A stretch of 64,000 nucleotides of DNA from Calamus simplicifolius. Its lineage: Eukaryota > Streptophyta > Magnoliopsida > Arecales > Arecaceae. The notes beneath the pieces were generated by a model. That model searched no databases, had not been told where the DNA came from, and worked only from the letters and a program-made list of their open reading frames with translations. The translations under genes and the position numbers were made by a program. How positions within the stretch are numbered: the stretch's first letter is position 1; each line of letters begins with the position of its first letter. The stretch covers positions 310,153 to 374,152 of the forward strand of contig UESW01004418.1 in NCBI GenBank assembly GCA_900491605.1, written 5' to 3'. Positions 1 through 10,857 of this stretch are shown here, piece after piece.

Positions 1-20
1 CTTTAGGCTAAGTGGGAGTT
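1..20 (+). other. Internal 3' end and polypurine tract of copia-A
   Basis: A purine-rich run, AAGTGGGAG, at about 10-18 lies immediately before an LTR that begins TGTTGGAAAT at 21. This is the normal place for the plus-strand primer of a copia element read on the plus strand. The rest of the element lies to the left of the window. Confidence 0.65.
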
Positions 21-2110
21 TGTTGGAAATTGTATCCTAAAGCCAATCATTTGATAATTGTACTAATATAAATTACATATAAATTGATGTATTAATAAAA
101 GTTATTTGGCAGTTTATTCATTACAAGAACATCTTCTTAAAACTCCTAATAGTAATGAAGCCCTCAGGATCTTCCTTCATGATAAAGGAGGATTTATCTT
201 TGAAGGTCCTCAAAAGAGTTCACGATCAAATGATATACTATGACAGGGCCATAGTACTATCAATTATAGGATGTTGTATATCATATTTGTTGGTTGTCCT
301 CTTAACCAAGAAGTGTAGAGACGCTGGTATGACATATAGGTGAAAGTGTAGGAGTACATTTCACCGAATGTGACTCATTTTCGGATACTCTGCTGTCAAG
401 AGTTAATCCAAGAAGATATGGGTATAAGTATCCTTTAAACCTGAAGATCACAACCGGTGACTTGCAAGCAACTCATTGTACTTAGGTGCCGAACCACCTG
501 GATTTCTAATCCAGCTACGAAAGGTTACTTGGTGCAGTCAAGTACTTGTGATAGTCAGTTGTGGATCGATCAAGATGAAATTTGACCTATCCCGTTAAAA
601 GGAGAAATGCTTGTATTTCAATTTAGCAAGACCTTGGCCAAGGCACTTCATGTGAAGGTCACATGATCACTAAAGTTGAAATCACTTTATGGATTTGCTG
701 TTTAGAGTTGACATGCTCTTAAGCCATCCTTAGAATTTATGGTCAAGAGGATGAATTATACAGTAACTGTTTCTTAGGATTCTTGGAGTTTGTTCGGCAA
801 CTCTTTGACCTATCCGGACGTCAGGTTCCATTGCTAGATGGGCACATTGATTAGTATAGAAAGTTGTTCCTATGTTACCGGCTTAGGTTCGAACCTAGAG
901 AGTCACACGCATAGAAGTTTCCTAAGATGATCTATTTTTGATCAATGATTGAGAATCATATATGATTTAATTAATCAATTTGATTGATTGAATTATCTCA
1001 ATTGGGTTAAGTACAAGTGAATCAGATTCAATTAGGTTTAAGTCTATTAAGGACTAATCAATTTCAAATATTGATTTGGAATTAGACTTGATTTGGATTT
1101 AAATAGATTCAGGACTAGCCAAATTTGATTTGGGATAGGACCATAATCTATGTAGGTTCAGTCCAATAAATTCAAATCAGCTTAAACCAAAACCCGAACC
1201 CAAACCCCTCACATAAGGATCTCACATAATGAAATAACTTGATTAAATTCTCATGTAGAATTTAATATATTAATTTAATCTTCTCCAAACCATTTCTGTT
1301 GGAATTCTAAGTGTTAGAATTCATGTTGAATTAATGTACCTCTTTGAATTAACCAACGATGGAATTCTAAGTGTTAGAATTCACATCTCTTTCGTTTTCA
1401 CCGAACGTCGGAATTAACCAAACGTTGCGTCTCTTTGGTTTTCACCGAACATCGAAATTAACCAAATGCTGCGTCTCTTTGGTTTTCACCGAACGACAAA
1501 ATTCTAAGTGTTAAAATTCAATGGGCTAAAGGCTACATTGAGCCTATGAATTAGAGGACATTCTTCACCAGATCATAGAACACAACACACGATATGTCAT
1601 GGATTGAAATTCTAAAGAGTTAGAACACAAAATCCTACGTGATTCTGGTGTTAGAAAAAGTTTGGTAGATCTTGGAGGAAGAATTCAAGTGGGAGGATTC
1701 AAGATCAGCAAAGTTGTTTTTCTGCGAGCTAGCACTCTCGGGAATCCGATCATTCGGGGGCTTTGTGTGGACGATACTAGAGGCTGGACGATTGAACGGC
1801 TGCAGAGCATAAGAGGATTTACCAACTTTTCTTAAGGTAAGTAATTTGATCCCTAGATCTTAAGGCAGGCTTCAAGATAAGTATTATGACTTCTTACCTT
1901 GAAGATCAAGATATGATCTTGATGATTTTATTTATATACATATTTTAGATCAAACGATCCTATATATAAGGCAAAGATACAATCTTGATGAATGTTAGAT
2001 AGATTAATATTTAATCTTTAAAATTCTGCATTGATAATTGTTATAAAAAATTATTAAATATGCATGCCTCGGAGTTTATTTCTTCCTATAGCTAGCAGTC
2101 TAGCATTCCA
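21..2110 (+). mobile_element. 3' LTR of a Ty1/copia element (copia-A)
   Basis: The LTR starts TGTTGGAAATTG directly after a polypurine tract, which sets its orientation. The end is placed at the CTAGCATTCCA just before 2111, because plant copia LTRs of the Angela/Tork kind often end in a similar CATTCCAACA. This end is inferred, and 2050-2290 is the uncertainty range. No second copy is in the window, so identity and the target duplication cannot be tested. The LTR is long for copia at about 2.1 kb. It contains no supported gene, and the short reading frame at 155-343 has no recognisable domain. Copia-A appears to have inserted into the antisense extra gene of Tat-1, whose 3' end seems to resume on the right. 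Confidence 0.7.
1383..1497 (+). repeat. Short 44-bp tandem repeat inside the copia-A LTR
   Basis: The unit, containing CTCTTTGGTTTTCACCGAAC and AATTAACCAAA, is repeated about two and a half times. The start of GCGTCTCTTT at 1427 and again at 1471 gives a 44-bp period. A separate copy pair of GGAATTCTAAGTGTTAGAATTC-like palindromic sequence lies just upstream (1300-1382). These are LTR-internal repeats with no coding content. Confidence 0.7.
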
Positions 2111-2279
2111 CTTGGGGGGATGCTTCATTGGCATAAGCATCCACGGGTCCTTGACCTGGTTATGATCCCTCCACGCGTTCATCTGAGGGATCCGTGGATG
2201 GCCTGCTTTGTTCTTTGGCATTAACCAGTGGCTCCGCAGAGCTTGTCTGGTTTCTCTGATTTCTGGGGTCGGATGTAAA

Positions 2280-2400
2280 GACATCGATATTGACCGAAGC
2301 TGCTCAGCCGAGCTTTTATCTTATTTGTATTCTCCGTTCTATGATGCATTTGTAATGCCTCTCATGAGGTTGTAATTTTTTTATATTAATAAAGAAAGTT
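2280..2400 (+). pseudogene. 3' end of the antisense extra gene of Tat-1 (fragment)
   Basis: The stretch resembles 49230-49370 in Tat-2, where a plus-strand coiled-coil gene ends in a run coding AEPQI followed by an AT-rich tail with an AATAAA-like signal. Here a comparable run (CAGCCGAGCTTTTATC) is followed by ATGCCTCTCATGAGG and TATTAATAAAGAAAG, matching the ATGCCTCGTGGC and GATGAATAAATTTC of Tat-2. The alignment was made by eye and is short. The sequence between 2111 and 2280 was not recognised and could belong to either the copia-A LTR or this gene. Confidence 0.4.
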
Positions 2401-2769
2401 TCTACTCTTTCTTCTTTTGACATTTGTTTCTTTTTCTGATGTGATTGTGTCGAGAGTTGCTACTCTCATTTTATACTTTTCAGATCGTAACATAATCTAT
2501 AAGTCCAGCAGCATTTTTGCTACTTCATTTTTGCCAACATGTCATTTAATCCCATGTAGAGGAAGTGTTTATCTCTATGTGGGTCAGAGAAAGGCCTGGG
2601 TGGCCCTGTGAGCTTATGCAGTAAACATGGTCCTATTTAAGGGATGAAGTACTTATTTCTTTGAAAAGAAATAACTTGCATAATTTTGTTGGTAAGCGGA
2701 GAAAGGTTACTAACCTCTGCCGAAGCATAATAGAACGTCTTAGTCGCATCAGAGTGTTTGAGAGATTAC
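2401..2769. other. Non-coding part of the Tat-1 3' region
   Basis: No gene or domain was recognised. The stretch lies between the tail of the antisense gene and the palindromic repeat array. The reading frame at 2417-2611 has no family features. Confidence 0.4.
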
Positions 2770-3189
2770 TCGTCTAGGCCGAGGCTTCCACAAATATATT
2801 ACTCGGATTGGCCGAGGCTTCAGAAGTATATCACTCGGCTTGGCCAAGGCTTTAAGAATATATTTTACTTGGCACTACCAAGGTACAGAGACCGTCACTC
2901 AGATTGACCAAGGCTTCAAGAATATACCACTCTATTTGACCGAGGCTTCAAATAATATATCACTCGGCTTGGCCGAGGCTTCAAATAATATACCACTCGG
3001 TTTGGCTGAGGCTTCAAAAGTATATCACTCGGCTTGGCCGAGGCTTCAAGAATATATTTTACTTGGCGCTGCCAAGGTACATAAACCGTCACTCGGATTG
3101 ACTGAGGCTTCAAGAATATATCACTCGGTTTAGCCGAGACTTCAAATAATATATCACTCGGCTTGGCCGAGGCTTCAAGATTATATTTT
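2770..3189. repeat. Minisatellite of about 32 bp built on CTCGGCTTGGCCGAG
   Basis: About a dozen units of a 32-bp sequence of the form CACTCGGCTTGGCCGAGG followed by CTTCAAATAATATA. The core CTCGGC-TTG-GCCGAG is an inverted repeat with six-base arms and a three-base loop. Units vary by point changes and some carry the related arms CTTGG/CCAAG. The frames at 2840-3133 (plus) and 2916-3113 (minus) simply translate the repeat and are not taken as genes. The array lies between the 3' end of integrase and the end of the antisense extra gene. Confidence 0.85.
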
Positions 3190-3870
3190 ACTTGGCGCTG
3201 CCAAGGTACGGAGTCCTCCCAGCCCAGTTAGGATATATTTTACTTGGCACGGCCAAGGTCCGGAGATCACTTGGCCCAGCCGAGGATTTATAAAGATTAT
3301 ATTTTACTTGGCACTACCAAGGTACGAAGTCCTCCCAGCCCAGTTGGGATATATTTTACTTAGCGCAGCGAAAGTCCGAAGATCATTCGGCCCAGCCAAG
3401 GATTTATAAAGATTATATTTTACTTGGCGCTGCCAAGGTACAAAGTCCTTCCAGCCCAGCTAGGATATATTTTACTTGACGTAGCCAAGGTCCGGAGATC
3501 GCTCGGCCTAGCTGAGGATTTATAAAGATTATATTTTACTTGGCATTGCCAAGGTATGGAGTCCTCCTAGCCCAGCTGGGATATATTTTACTTGGCACGG
3601 CCAAGGTTCGGAGATCGCTCGGCCCAGCCGAGGATTTATAAAGATTATATTTTACTTGGCGCTGCCAAGGTATGGAGTCCTCCCAGCCCAGCTGGGATAT
3701 ATTTTACTTGGCGCTGCCAAGGTCCGGAGATTGCTCGGCCCGACTGAGGATTTATAAAGATTATATTTTACTTGGCGCTGCCAAGGTATGGAGTCCTCCC
3801 AACCCAGTTGGGATATATTTTACTTGGCGCGGCCAAGGTCCGGAGATCGCTCGGCCAGGTAGAGGATTTA
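3190..3870. repeat. 116-bp tandem repeat, about six units, three hairpins per unit
   Basis: The marker ACTTGGC(G/A)CTGCCAAGG recurs at 3190, 3306, 3422, 3538, 3654 and 3770, an exact 116-bp spacing. Each unit carries three short inverted repeats: CTTGGC/GCCAAG twice and CTCGGC/GCCGAG once, separated by AT-rich TTTATAAAGATTATATTTT. It seems to be a higher-order unit derived from the shorter array next to it. The array stops abruptly at about 3870, roughly 110 bp before the integrase stop codon. Confidence 0.9.
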
Positions 3871-3979
3871 TAAACCTGTCTCTCATTGTAGCCATCAAAG
3901 AAAGCAATAAAAATAGAAATTTTTCGAATCTTTGAAGATTTAACTCAATGGACAAGGTAAGTTCAGGGAGGGCATACTC

Positions 3980-5150
3980 TCACTGATGATAGATGCGGAG
4001 ATTATCCGAGTTCTACGTCCGGGGAATAGATTTTCCATTTAGATCTTGGAGCTTATAAGTGCCGGGTATGATTACCTCCATAATTTGGTAAGGACCCTCC
4101 CAATTAGGGGACAGCTTTCCTTGCTCCAGTGGCTTTGAGATGCCTTCCGAAGTACCAAATCACCCAGGGAGAAAAACTTCCCTTTGGCTCTGGTTGAATG
4201 GTAGCGGGCAACTCTTTGTTGGTAGGCCGCCATCCGGATCCGGGCTTTCTCCCTAACTTCTTCTATCAAGTCAAGATTGGTTCGGAGTTGTTCATCATTG
4301 GATTCTTCCGAGTAGCCTTCGGTACGAGGGGAGGGGATCCCGACCTCCACGGGGATAACAGCTTCTGTGCCGAAGGCCATCTTGAATGGAGTCTGACCCA
4401 TGGGAGCCCTTTCAGTGGTTCGGTACGCTCACAGCATATGGTGGAGCTCCTCTGCCCATCTGCCTCATGCTTGGTTAAGCCGAGCTTTAATTCCCTACAA
4501 GAGAGTTCGATTTGTTACCTCGGCCTCTCCGTTAGCTTGAGGATGTCCGACCGATGTCAAGCGATGGAGAATGCCATGATCCTCATAGAACTCCCAAAAC
4601 TTCATATTATCAAACTACTTCCCGTTGTCGGTGATGATGGTGTGGGGAAGACCGAAGCGGCAGATGATGGACCTCCACACGAAGTCTTTAGCCCGAGCTT
4701 CAGTTATCTGGGCGACTGCTTTGGCTTCGACCCACTTAGTGAAATAATCAATTGTGACAAACAAGAACTTCCTTTGCCCCATTGCGAGGGGGAAAGGGCC
4801 AAGTATATCCATTCCCCACTTGGCAAAGGGCCAGGGGGATGAGATGGAAGTCAAGTGAGCGGAGGGGAGCCTCTGAATAAATATGTATCATTGGCATGCA
4901 TCACAGGCTCGGACAAGGTCATCGGCATCTTTCTGCATTGTTGGCCAATAATATCCTTGGCATAGTACTTTGTGGCATAGGGTGCGGCTGTCGAGGTGAC
5001 TGCCACAGATGCCTTCATGAACTTCCCGAAGAGTGTAATCGGCTTCTGATGGATGAAGGCATTTGAGCAATGGCATGGAGAAGGATCGCTTATATAGCCG
5101 ATCATCAATCAAAACATAATGAGATGATTGCAATTTCAACTTCCATGCTT
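3980..5150 (-). pseudogene. Tat-1 integrase
   Basis: Integrase inserts the cDNA copy of the element into chromosomes. Read on the minus strand, a zinc-binding HHCC region is visible (HPSEADYTLREVHEG, then CDACQ, about 5139-4890). It is followed by the catalytic core with first Asp in GMDILGP, second Asp in TIITDNGK and the Glu in NGEAEVTNRT, then a C-terminal part with AYRTTERAPMGQTPF and TYKLQDLNGKSIPRT near 4100-4030. In-frame TAG codons interrupt it after DNGK (4615-4617), after TNRTLL (4495-4497) and within the tail. The first two replace glutamine codons of the family and the tail one a tryptophan. The frame ends at a TGA at 3980-3982. The gene is not functional as it stands. Confidence 0.88.
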
Positions 5151-5204
5151 CCTTCTACCAATGGGTAGCAACCCTTCTTTGAGGTACTGGTGCAGGGGGT
5201 CCAT

Positions 5205-5700
5205 CTAGGATAGTTCGGTGTCAACCTGCATCATGTGGTCAATGTCAGCGATGCTGGGCTTCTCTAGGACCTCCAGGTGGAATTTTTGCTTGAGGTCCAT
5301 TGACTCTGTAGTTGTCAGGTGGGACAGTAGGTCGATGCATGCATTTTTAGTCCTTGGGATCTGGATAATTTTAAATTCATCGAAATAGGAAGATAGATCG
5401 CGCGCCTTTTGAAGATACTGAATCATACTCAGCTCTTGAGCCTCGAATTCTCCCTGCACCTGGCTGGCCACCAACTAGGAGTCGGTGTAGGCAATCAATT
5501 TCTTGACTTTAAGCTCACGGGCGATTCGGAGTCCGGAGAGCAGGGCTTCATACTCTGCTTCATTATTTGAGGTCGGAAAGGAAAAATGAATGCCATATTC
5601 AAAAGTTGCACCCTTCGGACTGATGAGGACCAGGCCGGCACCGGAGCCGCCCATGCTGGAGGATCAATCGACGTGAAGCAACCATGGGGCACTGTGCTTT
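5205..5700 (-). pseudogene. Tat-1 second (additional) RNase H domain
   Basis: Minus-strand translation shows WLLHVDGSSNMGGSGAG, then NNEAEYEALLSGLRIAREL, then YTDS, then the continuation LVASQVQGEFEA. These are the Asp, Glu and Asp positions of a plant-type RNase H that lies between the RT-linked RNase H and integrase. Such a second RNase H is known from the Tat lineage. A TAG at 5475-5477 follows YTDS where related sequences have glutamine. Downstream the linker DLSSYFDEFKIIQIPRTKN runs towards integrase. Confidence 0.8.
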
Positions 5701-7178
5701 GGCTGTCCGGGGGTATCCAAAACATAGCCATCTTTGGGTATGGTGCATTCGAGGAGGAAGTCCGCCAGAACTTGGGCTTTAATGGCTAGACAAGGCTTAT
5801 ATTGAATGTCATGCTCGTTCAGCTCGACAGCCCATTTGGTCATTCTTCCCGATGCTTCTGGACGATGGATAATTGCCTTGAGAGGTTGGTCGGTTAGGAC
5901 GATGATAGTATGCGCCTGGAAGTATGGCCACAACTTTCGGACCGATATACTAGAACTAGGACCATCTTCTCGACCCGAGTGTACCTCATTTCAGCGTCTT
6001 TGAGTAGTTTGCTGACATAATAGATAGGTCTTTGGACTCTACTCTCCTCTCTGATTAGCACCGAGCCAACAACATCTTCAGAGACCACCAGGTATAGATT
6101 CAGCACTTCCCCTGGCTTCGAGCAACTGAGGAGAGGAGGTGAGCCGAGGTATTTCTTGAGGTCTTCGAAGGATTTCTAGTAATTTGGGGTCCATTGGAAG
6201 TTTTTGGCTGATCGAAGAGCTTTGAAGAATGAAAGATACTTTTTTGCTGACCGAGAAATGAAGTGACTAAGAGCCGCTATCCTTCCAGTGAGGCATTGCA
6301 CGTCTTTGATTGATCCTAGAGGGGCCATCTATTGCAGGGCCTAGATCTTCTGGGGATTTGCTTCAATACCTCACTGGGAGACCATGAAGCCTAGAAACTT
6401 TCTGGAGTTAACTCCGAAAGCACATTTGGTGGGATTGAGCTTCATCTAATATTTTTGAAGGGTAGCAAAGCTCTCCGCAAGGTCCTCGATGTGCTAGGAT
6501 GCGTCCTTGCTTTTTACCAGCATATCATCAACATACACCTCCATGTTCTGACCAATTTGTTCCTTGAAAACTTTATTGACCAGCCTTTGGTAGGTGGCAC
6601 CTGTATTTTTCAAACCAAAGGGCATAACTCGGTAGCAATAGATACCTCGGTCGGTGATGAAGGCAGTTTTCTCCTCGTCTTCGGGTGCCATACAAATCTG
6701 GTTGTAGCCCGAATAGGCATCCATAATAGTTAGCATTTGATGGCCTGAAGTTGAATCCACGAACTGGTCGATCCATGGAAGAGGGAAGCTATCTTTTGGG
6801 CAGGCCTTATTGAGGTCAGTGAAGTCGATGCAGATCCTTCATTTGCCATTCGACTTCTTTACTATGACCACGTTCGCCAGCCAGTCAGAGTAACTAACCT
6901 CCCGGATAAACTTCACTTTGATGAGCTTATCCACCTCTTCTTCGATGGCATTTTGGCACTCTGGGGCGAAGCTCCTCTTCTTCTGCTTAATGGGCATGAA
7001 TGTTTCGTCCAGCTGAGGCAGTGGACTAGGATGTCTGGGCTAATTCCATGCATATCCAATGCAGACCAGGCGAAGACGTTGGCATTCTTCCAAAGGAACT
7101 CAATCAATTCTTGCCGAAGCTTTCCTTCTAGCTGCGATCCGACCTTTATAGTTCGGTCGGGCCAAGCCTCGTCAAGTG
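5701..7178 (-). pseudogene. Tat-1 reverse transcriptase and RNase H (5' part lost to copia-S1 insertion)
   Basis: Copies the element RNA into cDNA. On the minus strand the RT palm reads IMDAYSGYNQICMAP, GIYCYRVMPFGLKNTGATYQ and EVYVDDMLVKSKDA (about 6760-6494), with YVDD as the catalytic pair. Upstream, KSNGK, stop, RICIDFTDLNKACPKDSFPL carries a TGA in place of the usual Trp codon. The RNase H follows with LNLYLVVSEDVVGSVL, PIYYVSKLL and IIVLTDQPLK. A TAG at 6176-6178 interrupts the connection domain at a glutamine position (PNY-stop-K). At 7178 the frame is cut by the copia-S1 LTR. The protease side resumes at 17575. Confidence 0.88.
7174..7178. repeat. Target site duplication AAGTG, left copy
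   Basis: AAGTG directly precedes the 5' LTR of copia-S1. The same five bases follow its 3' LTR at 17570-17574. A five-base duplication is the normal footprint of LTR retrotransposon insertion. Confidence 0.95.
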
Positions 7179-8688
7179 TGTTGATCCATTTATTGATTTT
7201 GATGATTAATAAAGGAATTGAGTATATTTATTTGATTACTAATGGATTCTATAAGTGTTTCAGGACTTAAATCTATTTGATCAATTTAAAGGAATTAAGA
7301 AATAAATTTTGAATCAAATATAAATCAGAGATTTCAAAGTTTCAGAGCTTGGAATCGACACCTAGAAAGTCTGGAGCCGACCCCATGGCCAATTCAATTT
7401 TAATCTGATTTCTGATACTATCCGGAGCCGACACCTAGAGTTTCGGAGCCGACACCTAAAGTTTCGGAGTTGACACTTACAATGTCTGGAGCTAACTCCG
7501 ATGCGGGGACAGAACGTTGATTTTTTGAGCATCCTGGAGCCGACACCTATAGTATTCGGGAGCCGACACCTGACGACGGCGAGCCGACACTTACTTTTGC
7601 GGAGCTAACTCTATGACGAACTCAGATTTTACTATTTATGGAAAAACGATCTGGAGCCGACACCTGAAAAGCTGGAGCCGACTCCAACCCACCTAGACGA
7701 AAAATTAAAAATGCCAGATCAGCTCTAACGGTAATATTTTTGATTTCTAACATCTAACGGCTATTTTTTATAAATGGAAAATCCTTCCAGGTACACTCCA
7801 ACGGCTAGATTTCCACCCAAAAATGAATCAAAGGAAAATCTATAAAAAGGGTGAAAAACAACCGTTTGAAAAGGGGAATAGAAACGGATAGACAAAAATC
7901 AAAATCAAAATCCGAGAAATCTTGAGCCTTATATCCAAGAGAGGAGCTTTCAAATTCAAATCCTTCCACTCCACAAATCTCAAAGAAGAATCCAAGCCAT
8001 TCAAATAGTGAAAAATCGAAGGATTCTTAACTAGAAGAAAAAGACCAACTTTTCAATCTTCTCAACTGCATCTACTGTGAGGAATCGGAGCTGAGGCTTG
8101 ATTCAACCCAACAAGGAGAAGAGGAAAAGAAGAAAAGAAGAAAAGCGCAAAGCCAAACAACTTCAAACCAGGCTTTTCTAAACCTATTTACTTATCTTTG
8201 AATATTTGCTCATTGAGGAGCTGTGAAACTTTGTAAAACATTCTTATATTTGTTTGTGCCTAGTTCAATTAAAGGGAATTGAATTAGTGGAGGTTGTTAA
8301 CCTCGGGTCAAGCTAGTTTAGCTTGAGTTTAGGGTTGTGTGCTGGTGAGCCCGTAAAACCGGCTGGGTTCGTTGTGATCCCAGGTAAAACAACAAGTTTG
8401 GGTTGCAAGCTTGTAAAACAACTCGACTGTAATCGAGGAGATTATAGTGTGGACCCAAGTAGGATCTTGGGAGTGGACGTAGGTGTTGGATACACCGAAC
8501 CACTATAAAATCTTTGTGTTTGTCGTGCTTCCATTGTCTCTATCTCTATCTCTATTTTATTCATTGTGCTTTATATTTACATTGCATTTATTTTCATTCA
8601 TCTTAAGCAAACAATTTTTTAAGAGGCTAAATTTTTTAAAGAACCCAATTCACCCCCCCCCCCTCTTGGGTTGTCATCTGGGCCAATA
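7179..8688 (+). repeat. 5' LTR of copia-S1
   Basis: Starts TGTTGATCCATTT and ends GGCCAATA, where the other LTR has GGCCAACA, so the terminal CA has become TA. It matches 16064-17569 over its length with only scattered differences. It contains about a dozen copies of a GGAGCCGACACCT-like motif at 7349-7690. The last part has a C tract at 8652-8663. The opposed 61-codon frames at 8318-8508 are shadows in LTR sequence. Confidence 0.95.
7349..7690 (+). repeat. GCCGAC/GTCGAC motif cluster in the 5' LTR
   Basis: Irregularly spaced repeats of GGAGCCGACACCT and close variants, at least ten copies in 340 bp, interrupted by unique sequence. The same cluster is in the 3' LTR at 16227-16570. Spacing is not constant, so this is not a simple tandem repeat. 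Confidence 0.85.
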
Positions 8689-8690
8689 AT

Positions 8691-8703
8691 TGGTATCAGA
8701 GCA
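8691..8703 (+). other. Primer binding site of copia-S1
   Basis: TGGTATCAGAGCA lies two bases after the 5' LTR. This sequence is complementary to the 3' end of initiator methionine tRNA and is the usual minus-strand primer site of plant copia elements. Confidence 0.93.
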
Positions 8704-8749
8704 AGTGCTCATTAGATTTTGATCATACGATCAAGAGCTAAAGATCCAA

Positions 8750-10395
8750 ATGGCAGCTCAAGTTGGATCATTTGCCGAAGGTCATTCTACGAATAGACCT
8801 CCCTTATTTAATGGTTCCAACTATTCTTATTGGAAAGCAAGAATGAGGATATTCATTCAAGCTTCTGATTATGAATTGTGGGGTGTTATAACTAATGGAC
8901 CTAGTACACCACACACATTGTTGATGGCACTATTGTTCCTAAGCCCGAAAGGGATTGGAATGATAATGATAGGAAAATGGCACAGCTCAATGCTAAGGCC
9001 ATGAATGTCTTATATTGCTCTTTAGATGCTAATGAATTTAATAGAATCTCCACATGTAATTCCGCAAAGGAGATTTGGGATAGATTAGAGGTTACCCATG
9101 AGGTACTAACCAAGTAAAAGAATCCAAAATAAACATTCTTGTTCATAAATATGAGTTATTTTGCATGGAACAAACTAAAACTATAGCTAGCATGTACACT
9201 AGATTTACTGATATTGTAAATGGGTTGAAAAGTTTAGGCAAAACATATTCTAACTCTGAACTTGTCCGTAAAATTCTCAGGTCACTTCCAAGAACGTGGG
9301 AAGCGAAGGTGACAGCAATCCAAGAAGCAAAGGACCTCAACACGTTACCCTTAGAGGAGCTTCTAGGATCCCTAATGACCCATGAATTGACATGAAGCAG
9401 CACATAGAAGAAGATGTGAAAAAGAAAAAGACCATAGCTCTTAAGGCTGCTGAAAATGAGGAGAGCTGCAGTGATAGTGAAGAAGATGATGATGAGACAG
9501 CTCTTCTAGCAAGAAAGTTTAAAAAATTCATGAGGAGAAAGAGACCCTTCCACAAGAAGAAATTTGGAACTAAGATGGAAGGAGAGAAAGAAAAAGACAA
9601 GGACAAGGATAAAGAGAAAGACCCATTGATTTGCTATGAATGTAAGAAACCGGGGCATTATAGATATGATTGTCCTCAACTGAAAAAGACTTTCAAGAAG
9701 AAAAAGAAAGCCTATGTTACAACTTGGAGCGACAGCGATGAATCCTCATCGGAGGAAGAACAAAAGGAGGTTGCCAACATTTGTTTTATGGCAAACGAGG
9801 AGGATGAGGTAAGTTCTAAAAACCCTTGCGATGAATTTACTTTTGATGAATTGTTTGATGCTTTTAATGAACTTGTTGGTGATTTCAAAATTTTGAAAAA
9901 GAAATATAAGTTTTTGAAAAATGAAAATTTAACTTTGATTGAAGAAAAAGAAAATCTTAATAATGAAACTAAAGTGCTGAAATCTGAAAAAGACAATTTG
10001 ACTAAAGAAAAAGAATCAATTTCAATGAAAATGATAAATTAAAGAAGAAAGTTGATAAATATAAAAGTATTATTGATAAATTCACTTATAGTTCAGAAAA
10101 ACTTAATTTATTGTTAAGTAATCAAAGAGCTATATATGATAAGGCTGGTTTAGGATATAGACATTTGAAACAAAAATTTATCAAAAACTTTTTTAGAAAT
10201 GAACAAAACAATGATAATGTTACATGTCATTACTGTAACAAGAAGGGACAGAAAGTTTTTGAATGCAATTTTAAGAAAATTGATAAGAAGTTGAATAATA
10301 AAGGAAAGAAAATTTGGGTTCCCAAAGGAATAATTTTTTATGCTACTAACCATGAAGGACCCAAGAAAGCTTGGGTACCTAAATATAAGACTTAA
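8750..10395 (+). pseudogene. copia-S1 gag
   Basis: Encodes the capsid-nucleocapsid protein that packages element RNA. The start MAAQVGSFAEGHSTNRPPLFNG is followed by YSYWKARMRIFIQ, the usual N-terminus of SIRE-type gag. The capsid part continues through NILVHKYELFCMEQTK and LRSLPRTWEAKVTAIQEAK. An acidic and lysine-rich stretch then leads to a zinc knuckle CYECKKPGHYRYDC at about 9635-9675. A heptad-like region rich in Glu, Lys, Leu and Asn follows (9830-10100), probably a coiled coil. A second knuckle-like motif CHYCNKKGQKVFEC near 10230 has Gln where the zinc-binding His is expected. Frameshifts occur near 8920, 9110, 9390 and 10040. Confidence 0.88.
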
Positions 10396-10401
10396 TTATT
10401 T

Positions 10402-10857
10402 TTGCAGGAGTGTCTTGCGGCCAAAAGATCAAAGAGAAAGTGGTATCTCGATAGCGGCTGCTCAAGGCACATGACGGGTGACAAGGATCAATTCATCACC
10501 CTTGAAAGCAAAAGAGGAGGAGTAGTTACATTTGGTGATAATGGCAAAGGCCAAATCTTGGGGTTTGGTAATATTCAAATAACTCCCTCCACATATATTG
10601 AAAATGTCTTATATGTTAATGGTTTAAAACATAATTTAATTAGCATTAGTCAATTATGTGATAAAGGTTTTAAAGTATCATTTGAATCTTCTATATGCAC
10701 AGTTTCTAATCCCATTGATAATAGCATTGTTTTTATTGGAAATAGAAATGGCAATGTATACCTGATTGATTTAGACAATTTGTCTACTAGTAATCATTGC
10801 TTAGTTGCTAATAATGCTAATGTAAATGAGATTGGTTGGTGTGGCATCGTAGATTAG
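10402..10857 (+). pseudogene. copia-S1 protease and start of the pre-integrase region
   Basis: Aspartic protease that processes the polyprotein. KWYLDSGCSRHMTGD carries the catalytic Asp-Ser-Gly, followed by GGVVTFGDNGKGQILG and NVLYVNGLKHNLISISQLCDKG, typical of plant copia protease. The frame is open from 10402 but is separated from gag by a TAA just before it. It ends after NEIGWCGIVD, where a small indel disrupts the WHRRLGHAS motif of the pre-integrase domain that can be read in the next frame. Confidence 0.88.

Noticed and set aside
155..343. 62-codon frame with a hydrophobic stretch
   Set aside because: Located within the copia-A LTR, with no similarity recognised and no context for a gene.
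2840..3133. 97-codon frame with repeated LAEASNNI phrases as a repeat protein gene
   Set aside because: It is only the translation of the 32-bp minisatellite, and the opposite strand is open as well.
2770..3870. CRISPR-like array
   Set aside because: Repeats are directly adjacent without unique spacers, the genome is a plant, and no cas genes exist.
4198..4842. 214-codon plus-strand frame
   Set aside because: It is antisense to Tat-1 integrase, whose motifs are clear on the other strand.
8318..8508. Opposed 61-codon frames, repeated at 17201-17391
   Set aside because: Both are inside LTR copies of copia-S1, so the repetition is due to the LTR and not to a gene pair.
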